From assembly GCA_030156305.1 (NCBI GenBank), contig JASGMZ010000137.1, positions 1 to 7,936 on the forward strand: DNA of 7,936 bases, read 5' to 3'. The notes beneath the pieces were generated by a model. The model was not told the origin of the DNA and did no database searches. It worked only from the letters and a program-made list of their open reading frames with translations. Below, one piece after another: positions 1-6,855 of the stretch. Position 1 is the first letter of the stretch, and each line of letters starts with the position of its first letter. Made by a program: the position numbers and the translations under genes. Source of the stretch: Bacteroidales bacterium (GTDB lineage Bacteria; Bacteroidota; Bacteroidia; Bacteroidales; UBA12077).

Positions 1-209
1 GCTTTACCTCCATAGCTTAAGCTTTTTTCTTTATCTGATTTTAAATAAATTTTAGATAACTGATTGTAAACTGGTATTAATTCCTTTTCAGGCAGGGTAT
101 TAAGCATTTGCTTTAAACTATCTAACTGGGTGTTATCTTTTCCGTAGGAGTTTCCTATTAAAAACCCTAAAAACAATATTAAAAATATAGTTGACTTTTT
201 AATATGCAT
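1..209 (-). CDS. N-terminal fragment of a second exported sensor protein, probably a TPR histidine kinase (cut by window edge)
   Basis: The reading frame opens at ATG (207-209, minus strand) and stays open for 69 codons to the window edge, so only the N-terminus is visible. It begins MHIKKSTIFLILFLGFLIGNSYG, a signal peptide with a basic start, a hydrophobic core and small residues near the cleavage site. The following stretch (about residues 25-69, including QLDSLKQMLNTLPEKE and LSKIYLKSDKEKSLSY) has the same layout as the start of the neighbouring kinase (VIDSLINTLETTEEK, ISRNYWNISLDSSLYF): a leading helix and then a first TPR-like helix pair. I infer a tandem paralogue of that kinase, but no kinase domain is visible, so it could be another TPR protein. 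It lies 88 bp downstream of the kinase stop in the same direction. I saw no clear promoter or terminator in the gap. Confidence 0.75.
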   Translation of the reverse strand, partial: MHIKKSTIFLILFLGFLIGNSYGKDNTQLDSLKQMLNTLPEKELIPVYNQLSKIYLKSDKEKSLSYGGK

Positions 210-297
210 CGGAAATTATAAATCTATTTAGCCTAAAATAAGAAAATAACTAACTATTACCCAGTAAATGGTTAAGATTTTTATGATTGAATCGTTT
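210..297. other. Intergenic gap between the two tandem sensor genes
   Basis: This 88-bp AT-rich gap follows the kinase stop and precedes the second sensor gene. On the minus strand I see no exact TAnnTTTG box and no stem-loop followed by a T-run; the only small hairpin is TTAC-TGG-GTAA. Cotranscription of the two genes is therefore possible but not shown. Confidence 0.5.
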
Positions 298-2595
298 TTA
301 TGATTTTGCTTTGGGTAGTGTAAATGTAAATTCACTTCCCTGGCCTAAGGTACTATTTACCCAAATTTCACCTCCACTTTGGGAAATTAATTCTTTACAC
401 AAAATAAGTCCTAATCCAGTTCCTGTTTCATCGTTAGTACCTTTTGTAGAGAGGCTGTAGTCTATGCGGAATAAATTTTTTAAATCTTCATCACTAATGC
501 CTTTTCCATTATCGGAAACAGTTATGGCAATTTCATTTTTTTGCTCTGTGGAATCAATTTTGATTATACCATTTTGTTCCGTAAATTTAATCGAATTACT
601 AATTAAATTCCGTAATATCGTTGAAAGTACATTTTTATCAGCATACACAAAGGTTTCTTCAGGAATCTTCGTTTCAATTTGAATCTGTTTTTTTTGAGCT
701 AATATATTTAATATAGAAAGTGTTTCATTCAGCGATTCGGTAAGATTTATATTTTTGGGCGAGAGTTTTGCCCTTCCCAATTGAGATTTTGACCATTCAA
801 GCAAATTACCTAATAAATTAAACAGGTTTTGTGATGATTCGAAAATCATCTTACTATATTCCTCTATTTCATCTTTCGAAAGATTATTTACATTTTTAAA
901 TAAAACTTCGGAAAAACCAAGCAACGGCTGAAATGGGTTTTTAAGATCGTGCGCAATGATGGAAAAAAACTTATCTTTAGTAGCATTTAGTTCTTTAAGG
1001 TTTTTTTCTGATTCACGTAATTTCTGATTTGCCTGTCTTAACTGATTATTTTTTGTTTCTAACAGGTTGCTGGTTCTTTTCTTTAATCTAAAACGGCTAA
1101 AACTTAAAATAGCTAATGTTAATATTAGGATCGTAAATGCAATAAGATACTTTTTTTGATTTTTTTGGCGATTTAATTCCAGCAGTTGAATTTTATTATC
1201 TTTTTTAAGTACCTCATTTTCAATTTCAAGATTTTCCGTTTCGTGTTTAATTTTTAACTCAGCTACTTTATTACTGTTTTGTAATTTAAAAATGCTATCG
1301 TGCATATCAGAATACAACTTGTAATATTCCAGGGCATTTTTATAGTTGTTCTGATTTGTAAATATGGTATACATAAACTCATAGGCTTCAATTAATACTT
1401 CGACATCATTAACTGATTTTGCCAATTTAATAGAATTTGTTAAATAATTTTTTGCGGTATTGTACTCTTTAATCTCAATATATAATTTGGCCAGATTATT
1501 ATAATTGTTGGCAATATCTGCTATATTGTTTCTTTCATTATTAATTTCAAGTGCTTGTTCTAAATAATCTTTTGCACTGGCATAATTACCAAGATCAATT
1601 TGAATTAGTCCTATATTGTTTAATGCAATGGCAATTCCTTCTTGATCGTTTAATTCTTTATTAATTTCAAGGGCTTTTCTATAATAATCAAGCGCTTTTC
1701 TTTTTTCTCCTTTCTTGTCATAAGCAGTTCCCAGGTTATTATAAGCAGAAGCCTGCCCTTGAGAAAAATTATTTTTTACATCAATTTCTAATGATTTTAA
1801 ATAATAATTTAATGCTTTCTCATTCTCTCCAATATTTTGATAAATGATGCCCAGATTATTATAAGACATGGAAATACCCCGCTGATTATTGTACTTTTTA
1901 TAAATTTTTAATGCATCCAAAAAGTATTTTAAGGCAGAGTCGTAATCTGAAATCGTTTGATATACATTCCCAATAGCATTGTATATTTGTGCTGCAGCTA
2001 TCTCGTTATTTTGTGTTTTAATAATTTCCAATGCTTGTAAATGATATTGAATAGATTTCTTATAATCATTTATTCTACTGTAAGTACTACCTATTGCACT
2101 TAAAAATAAAGCAATATCATCTTTGCTATCAATTTGTTTGCTAATTTCGAGCGCTTTTGAATAATATTGAAGGCCTTGTTCTGGTTCATTTTTAACATTG
2201 TATAATATTGCTATATTATTATAAATACCTAAAAGGCCTTTTAAGTCGTTGATATCTTTTTTTACGTTAACTGATTTTTGATAAAATTCCTCTGCAACAT
2301 CGTATTCGCCTTTAAAGTAATATACATTTCCAATTCTGTTGTATGCATTTGAAACTCCTTTTTTATCTTTTAGAATATGAGCAAGATTCAGAGCCTCATT
2401 AGCAAAGTACAAACTGCTGTCTAAAGAAATATTCCAATAATTCCTTGAGATATTATTTAAAAGTTCAATTTTGTTTTTTTCTTCTGTTGTTTCCAATGTA
2501 TTTATTAAACTGTCAATTACCTGTCGTGAATTTTGGGAATATGTAGGAAGGCTTAAGAAAAGGAATAAGAATATAAGTAATGTGAATCTTTGCAT
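298..2595 (-). CDS. TPR-repeat sensor histidine kinase (HisKA-HATPase_c)
   Basis: This 765-residue protein is a two-component sensor kinase. Residues 1-21 form a signal peptide. Nine TPR-like repeats follow from about residue 80 to 430 in an exact 40-residue register (YNNLG-type motifs at 85, 125, 165, 205, 245, 285, 325, 365, 405). A charged coiled coil covers about 440-480, and one membrane helix about 483-500. The signal peptide plus single helix places the TPRs in the periplasm and the kinase in the cytoplasm. A second coiled coil (505-542) leads to the HisKA domain, with H549 in IIAHDLKNPF as the likely phosphoacceptor. The HATPase_c domain shows the N box (N663, N667), the G1 box DNGKGI (695-700) and the G2 box GTGLGL (725-730), so it looks catalytically intact. 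There is no receiver or DNA-binding domain and no response regulator nearby, so its partner and stimulus are unknown. The start at 2595 is chosen because it gives the complete signal peptide. Confidence 0.95.
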   Translation of the reverse strand: MQRFTLLIFLFLFLSLPTYSQNSRQVIDSLINTLETTEEKNKIELLNNISRNYWNISLDSSLYFANEALNLAHILKDKKGVSNAYNRIGNVYYFKGEYDVAEEFYQKSVNVKKDINDLKGLLGIYNNIAILYNVKNEPEQGLQYYSKALEISKQIDSKDDIALFLSAIGSTYSRINDYKKSIQYHLQALEIIKTQNNEIAAAQIYNAIGNVYQTISDYDSALKYFLDALKIYKKYNNQRGISMSYNNLGIIYQNIGENEKALNYYLKSLEIDVKNNFSQGQASAYNNLGTAYDKKGEKRKALDYYRKALEINKELNDQEGIAIALNNIGLIQIDLGNYASAKDYLEQALEINNERNNIADIANNYNNLAKLYIEIKEYNTAKNYLTNSIKLAKSVNDVEVLIEAYEFMYTIFTNQNNYKNALEYYKLYSDMHDSIFKLQNSNKVAELKIKHETENLEIENEVLKKDNKIQLLELNRQKNQKKYLIAFTILILTLAILSFSRFRLKKRTSNLLETKNNQLRQANQKLRESEKNLKELNATKDKFFSIIAHDLKNPFQPLLGFSEVLFKNVNNLSKDEIEEYSKMIFESSQNLFNLLGNLLEWSKSQLGRAKLSPKNINLTESLNETLSILNILAQKKQIQIETKIPEETFVYADKNVLSTILRNLISNSIKFTEQNGIIKIDSTEQKNEIAITVSDNGKGISDEDLKNLFRIDYSLSTKGTNDETGTGLGLILCKELISQSGGEIWVNSTLGQGSEFTFTLPKAKS

Positions 2596-2632
2596 AATTT
2601 ATTTTGTGGAATTTGGATAACTTATGTATGAT

Positions 2633-2654
2633 AAATGTTTAAAATTAAACGTTT
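2633..2654. promoter_or_regulatory. AT-rich dyad in the xseA to kinase gap
   Basis: A near-palindrome with 10-bp arms, one mismatched pair and a 2-bp centre (core GTTTAAAATTAAAC at 2637-2650) sits about 40 bp upstream of the kinase start. It could be an operator for the kinase gene. The 2-nt loop and lack of a T-run argue against a terminator. Chance occurrence in AT-rich DNA is possible. Confidence 0.25.
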
Positions 2655-2672
2655 TATACTATTTTGATTCTA

Positions 2673-4061
2673 TTATTGTTTTGGTTTATTTTTTATTGTA
2701 ACTGTACTACGAAATTTACCATCAAAAAGTTTGGTTATTACCTCATCATTTATATTTATTTGCTGAATTTTTTTGATAATTTTTTGATTTTCATTAAAAG
2801 TTATCGAATAACCTCTTTTTAATATGTTGGTAGGATCAAGTAATGTTACTTTATTTTTAAAGTTGTTTAATAATGAATTATTATTTTTTAAGGTATGTTT
2901 ATATCCGGTAATCAATGTTTTTTTATAGAAAATTATATTTTCTTTAGCAGATAACAAAGTTTTTGTTGTTGTAAACTGGATGGATGAAATGTAACTGTTA
3001 ATCGTGCTGTCCTTTTTATGAATTAACTGGGTTGCCGAGTTTTTGAACTTTTCTTGTAATAGCGTAAATTTATTATTTTGTTTATTTAGAATATTTTTCG
3101 TTATTGGGATAACAATTGAGCTTGATTGAATGAGTTTTGTTTTTTGATGATGGATAAAATCAATGGCCATATCATAAATTTGTTCTTTATAAAAATCAAT
3201 CCTCTGATCAAACGCTAATGTTTTTTCAATAATATATTCAGCAACAGCCGTAGGTGTTTTTAATTTTTGGTAAGCAACCATATCTACAATCGATTCATCT
3301 TTGTCATGTCCTATTCCTGTTAAAACAGGTATGGGATACTGGGCAACATTTGCAGCCAGTAAATAGTTGTTAAAACAATTTAAATCAGCTTGCGACCCAC
3401 CTCCGCGAATCAGTACTACAATATCGAAAAAATGTTCATTTTTAAAAATTCTTTCTAACGCATCAATAATAGATTCTTCGGCCTGCAATCCTTGCATTAT
3501 CGCTGGAAATAATTTTATATAATATGTATACCCATATTTATTGTTCGTTAACTGATGCATAAAATCCTGATAACCTGCAGCTGTTTCGGATGAAATTACG
3601 GCAATTTTTTGAGGTACTATCGGGAATTCCAGTTCCTTATTCATATTGATAATCCCATCTTCTTCGAGCTTTCGTAATGTTTCGGCTTTTTTCTGGGCTA
3701 AATCGCCCAGGGTATAATTGGGGTCAATATCTGTAATGTTTAAGCTAAAGCCATACAACTCATGAAATTCTACGGTTACTCGTATTAAAATTTTAAGCCC
3801 TGAAGCCAGTTCATGGCCGGTAACACTTTCAAAATAGGGCTTTAACATCCGGAAAGTAAAAGCCCAGATGGTTGCTCTGCTTTTAGCAATAATATTTTCA
3901 TTGATGGCATCTTTTTCAATCAGTTCCAAATAGCAATGTCCGCTACGATTAATTTTTAATTCGCTTATTTCAGCTACTACCCATAGCGATTCTGGGAAAT
4001 TTAGTTTTATTTTTTCCTGAATGGATCGATTGAGTTCCAGTAAGCTAATTTTTTGAATCAT
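2673..4061 (-). CDS. xseA: Exodeoxyribonuclease VII large subunit
   Basis: This is the catalytic subunit of exonuclease VII, which degrades single-stranded DNA to oligonucleotides together with several copies of the small subunit XseB. Its 462 residues are close to the E. coli length. The N-terminal OB-fold domain (about 1-115) contains WVVAEISELKINRSGHCYLEL. The catalytic domain shows VISSETAAGYQDFM (153-168), RGGGSQADL (219-227), GIGHDKD (249-255) and TPTAVAEYI (269-277). D166, R219, H252 and D255 line up with the residues reported as essential in E. coli XseA (D155, R205, H238, D241). A long helical, lysine-rich region (about 280-405) and the C-terminal RGYSIT motif (416-421) are also typical of the family. 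The start codon is only 3 bp beyond the stop of the upstream protease gene, so the two are probably cotranscribed and translationally coupled. No xseB follows: the 77-bp downstream gap is too small and the next gene is a kinase. Confidence 0.97.
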   Translation of the reverse strand: MIQKISLLELNRSIQEKIKLNFPESLWVVAEISELKINRSGHCYLELIEKDAINENIIAKSRATIWAFTFRMLKPYFESVTGHELASGLKILIRVTVEFHELYGFSLNITDIDPNYTLGDLAQKKAETLRKLEEDGIINMNKELEFPIVPQKIAVISSETAAGYQDFMHQLTNNKYGYTYYIKLFPAIMQGLQAEESIIDALERIFKNEHFFDIVVLIRGGGSQADLNCFNNYLLAANVAQYPIPVLTGIGHDKDESIVDMVAYQKLKTPTAVAEYIIEKTLAFDQRIDFYKEQIYDMAIDFIHHQKTKLIQSSSIVIPITKNILNKQNNKFTLLQEKFKNSATQLIHKKDSTINSYISSIQFTTTKTLLSAKENIIFYKKTLITGYKHTLKNNNSLLNNFKNKVTLLDPTNILKRGYSITFNENQKIIKKIQQININDEVITKLFDGKFRSTVTIKNKPKQ

Positions 4062-4064
4062 AGA

Positions 4065-5714
4065 TTATAACTTGCTAATCTTTTTAGTTAAATACTGATT
4101 TCCCATTTTTATCTTTAAGAGATAAATACCCGAAGGTAATTCATTAAGATTATTCAATATCAATGTAGCTTTATCTTGAGTTGGATCGATTATATTTAAT
4201 TGCTTAATTTTTTGGCCGGTTATATTAAATAATTCAATCTGAATTTTTTGAATATCTTCTTTTATGTTGATTTCAATGGTTAAATTGTCATTGAAAGGAT
4301 TGGGGAAAATATTCAATAGAGCATTTTCTGAAAGCGTATTAATATTGGTTTGTGTAAGGTTTGCTGCTTTCCCAAAATCAGGAATTCCATACCCAGTATA
4401 GTAATCAGGGAATGAATATTGATGGGCACTTTCTTCAATCATTCGCATAATTTCCATATTATTTAAATCCGAAAAATGTTGCCATAAACAAGCAGCCAAT
4501 CCAGAAATTAATGGTGCAGAAAATGAGGTTCCGTTGGAAAAGGTAATAGCTCCGTCAATCCCTTGTATAGCTGTTTGATATCCCATGGCGGCAACATTTG
4601 GTTTAATTCTGCCATCGAATGTAGGGCCAATGCTGCTAAAGTATGAATATTCGGCATATTGATTTACAGAACCAACGGTTAGTACACTGTCTCCATCCGC
4701 CGGGGCTGTAATATATTTCCAGGGATCATCACCCTGATTTCCTGCGCTTACCACAACGAGCATCCCTTTTGATGCTGCAATATCGGCTGCTTTGGTTATA
4801 AAAGCACTTTTCCCGTCCATATCTTCATAAGTATAGTTTAAAACAGGATCATCAAATTCGAAATAACCCAACGAAGTATTTATGATATCAGCACCAGCAC
4901 TATCGGCAAATTCAGCAGCAGCTACCCAATGGTCTTCTTCAATGCTATATTCCGAAGCCGTTTGTTCAGTTCGTAAAAGCCAGTAACTGGCTTTTGGGGC
5001 AGTACCAATTAATTCACCCGGAAGGTTAGCTCCCATTACAGACAAAACTTTCATCCCATGCGATGATGCATCAAACACCACCGTATCTCCATCAACAAAA
5101 TCGTAAGTGCCTATGATTTGATTATTACTCCATAAACTATCGAATGCAGGTAAAATATCAACATTATAAAACCCGGCATCCAGAATGGCAATAATCATGT
5201 TTTGGCCCATATTTCCATTGCGGTGCAAAGTATGCCCGTTAAGCATTGAAATTTGAGTAGTACCAAAACCATAATCAAAAATACTATCACCTTTTAATGG
5301 ATGTTCTTTTGCAGGGCAATTAGATTTTTTTTTGTTTCTATATTTAGGATTGGGCCCAATTTTTTGATTTGATTTTATAAAATTAAGTTGTGATATGGTG
5401 TCCATTAATTCGGCATCAGTAGTATAAACTAAAGCTGTATTTAACCATTTTGAGGTATTTTTTATGGTTAATCCCAGTTTCTTTAAACTATCAAGGTAAC
5501 TTGTATTAACCGGGAGATCATTTTCTAGTATGGGTATATTTTGCTTTAAACGGCGCTGAATAGCTTTTGTGGATAAAAATGCCTCCGGTTGTTCAATAGA
5601 ATATTCGCTGTTGTTTTTATCGGTAAAAAAAATGCGGTAATTGTCAGGAGCTACCTGAGAAAAAAGGAGGGAGGGCAAAAAGAGCAAAAGAGAAAACAGT
5701 AAAAATTTTTGCAT
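4065..5714 (-). CDS. Secreted subtilisin-like (S8) serine protease with T9SS C-terminal sorting domain
   Basis: This 549-residue protein is an exported peptidase. It has a signal peptide (1 to about 19, SLPSLLFS-like core ending before Q20), then a propeptide-like region (about 22-120) containing AFLSTKAIQRRLKQNI, which is usual in Bacteroidota S8 proteases. The catalytic domain spans about 145-455. The triad is D179 (AILDAGF), H219 (SSHGMKV) and S397 (NGTSFSAP), with oxyanion residue N326 (SAGNQG), so it looks active. The C-terminal about 85 residues (from NIFPNPFNDNLTIEI at 468) form a type A Por secretion sorting domain ending in PSGIYLLKI and TKKISKL. From family knowledge this directs outer-membrane passage by the type IX system and surface attachment or release. 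The substrate is unknown. Its stop lies 3 bp before xseA, and 48 bp separate it from mnmA upstream, with an inverted repeat in that gap. A run of nine A (coding strand) occurs between propeptide and catalytic domain (5325-5333). Confidence 0.95.
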   Translation of the reverse strand: MQKFLLFSLLLFLPSLLFSQVAPDNYRIFFTDKNNSEYSIEQPEAFLSTKAIQRRLKQNIPILENDLPVNTSYLDSLKKLGLTIKNTSKWLNTALVYTTDAELMDTISQLNFIKSNQKIGPNPKYRNKKKSNCPAKEHPLKGDSIFDYGFGTTQISMLNGHTLHRNGNMGQNMIIAILDAGFYNVDILPAFDSLWSNNQIIGTYDFVDGDTVVFDASSHGMKVLSVMGANLPGELIGTAPKASYWLLRTEQTASEYSIEEDHWVAAAEFADSAGADIINTSLGYFEFDDPVLNYTYEDMDGKSAFITKAADIAASKGMLVVVSAGNQGDDPWKYITAPADGDSVLTVGSVNQYAEYSYFSSIGPTFDGRIKPNVAAMGYQTAIQGIDGAITFSNGTSFSAPLISGLAACLWQHFSDLNNMEIMRMIEESAHQYSFPDYYTGYGIPDFGKAANLTQTNINTLSENALLNIFPNPFNDNLTIEINIKEDIQKIQIELFNITGQKIKQLNIIDPTQDKATLILNNLNELPSGIYLLKIKMGNQYLTKKISKL

Positions 5715-5715
5715 A

Positions 5716-5743
5716 TTAAATTTGTTAATCTTTACAAATTTAA
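5716..5743. promoter_or_regulatory. Perfect 10-bp inverted repeat just before the S8 protease start, containing a -7-like box
   Basis: The arms TTAAATTTGT (5716-5725) and ACAAATTTAA (5734-5743) are exact reverse complements separated by 8 bp. The repeat ends one base before the protease start codon (5712-5714). On the minus strand the arm at 5735-5742 reads TAAATTTG, an exact match to the Bacteroidota TAnnTTTG -7 element, which would place transcription start about 10-15 bases before the ATG. I found no good -33 TTTG at the expected spacing. The dyad could be an operator over a promoter, or an RNA hairpin next to the start codon in readthrough transcripts from mnmA. No T-run follows, so a terminator is unlikely. 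Confidence 0.5.
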
Positions 5744-5762
5744 CAAAAATGTTTAGAAAAAC

Positions 5763-6845
5763 TTAAACGATGATGCCCCCACCTAATAGCATATCATTTT
5801 TATAAAAAACAGCAGATTGTCCGGGAGTTATGGCAAAAACTTCCTTTTGGAAGTAAACTGTAATTACAGAACCTTCAATTTTAATCGTACTTTTTACTCC
5901 TTCGCTTTTATATCTTACTTTAGTTGTAACTTCTATTTCGGTATTTGTAGGAATATCATTGATCAAATGATAATTTTTTACCCGTAGTTCTTTTTTGTAC
6001 AGTTCGCCTCTTTTTCCTAAAACTATTTCGTTGGGTTTTGCATTTATTTTTAGAACGTACATGGGCTCTCCCAAAGCTATTTTTAATCCTTTTCGTTGCC
6101 CTATAGTATAAAAAGGATATCCTTCATGCTTTCCAAGATATTCTCCGTTAATAGAGATAAAGTTTCCCGGCCCGACTTTCTGCGCTATCTCAGGAACATT
6201 AATTTTTAAATATTTTCGGTAATCATTATCAGGGATAAAACAGATATCCTGACTTTCTTTTTTTTGAGCAAGTTTAACAAAACCTTTTTCTGCTGCCATG
6301 TTTCGTATTTCATCTTTGGTGTATTTGCCCAAAGGAAGAAGCGATTTTTTTAGAATATCCTGAGTTAGCCCCCACAAAAAGTAACTTTGGTCTTTTTTTA
6401 GGCCTTTTGCTCGTTTAATAATATATTTTGAATCTGTTTTTATGATTTGTGCATAATGGCCTGTAGCAATATAGTCGCAGTTTAATTCGTCGGCTTTACG
6501 CAGTAATATATTCCATTTTATTTTGGTGTTGCATAAAACGCAAGGGTTAGGTGTTTTTCCATCAAGATATTCATCTATAAAATTACAAACTACGGTTTGA
6601 TTAAATTCATCAACAATATTCTCGGTGAAATGCTTAATATTTAGTTGTTCAGCTACAGCTTTAGCTTCGTGAACAGAATCAGTAGCATGTGAGCCGTCGC
6701 TTTTGTGGTGTGGATCCTTAATAATATTATCCCACATTTTCATTGTTAATCCAACAACATCATACCCCTGTTCGATGAGTAGTATGGCAGCTAATGAGCT
6801 GTCGATACCGCCGCTCATTCCTAATAATACCCTTTTTTTTATCAT
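5763..6845 (-). CDS. mnmA: tRNA-specific 2-thiouridylase MnmA
   Basis: MnmA makes the 2-thio group of wobble uridine 34 in the tRNAs for Lys, Glu and Gln, by ATP-dependent adenylation of U34 followed by sulfur transfer. The 360-residue length fits the family. The N-terminal PP-loop is GMSGGIDSS (9-17). TPNPCVLCN (98-106) carries the first catalytic cysteine (C105, matching E. coli C102), and SQDICFI (198-204) carries the second (C202, matching C199). ATGHYAQI (127-134), KDQSYFL (151-157) and TIGQRKGL (247-254) are further family signatures, and the C-terminal beta-barrel ends in PGQSAVFY. C102 and C105 form a CxxC, where E. coli has DxxC. The gene starts 10 bp after the YwqK-like gene stop, so the two probably share a transcript. 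The start ATG is followed closely by eight A residues (6833-6840). Some Bacteroidota carry more than one MnmA-like gene, so another copy may exist elsewhere. Confidence 0.97.
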   Translation of the reverse strand: MIKKRVLLGMSGGIDSSLAAILLIEQGYDVVGLTMKMWDNIIKDPHHKSDGSHATDSVHEAKAVAEQLNIKHFTENIVDEFNQTVVCNFIDEYLDGKTPNPCVLCNTKIKWNILLRKADELNCDYIATGHYAQIIKTDSKYIIKRAKGLKKDQSYFLWGLTQDILKKSLLPLGKYTKDEIRNMAAEKGFVKLAQKKESQDICFIPDNDYRKYLKINVPEIAQKVGPGNFISINGEYLGKHEGYPFYTIGQRKGLKIALGEPMYVLKINAKPNEIVLGKRGELYKKELRVKNYHLINDIPTNTEIEVTTKVRYKSEGVKSTIKIEGSVITVYFQKEVFAITPGQSAVFYKNDMLLGGGIIV

Positions 6846-6855
6846 TTATAATGAT

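Noticed and set aside
210..297. Promoter for the truncated left gene
   Set aside because: Only partial matches to TAnnTTTG (for example TAGATTTA) are present and no -33 element is evident.
464..682. Plus-strand 72-codon open frame
   Set aside because: It lies wholly inside the kinase domain of the histidine kinase on the other strand and shows no family features.
5715..5762. Intrinsic terminator after mnmA
   Set aside because: The inverted repeat is AT-only in its stem apart from one pair and is not followed by a T-run on the minus strand.
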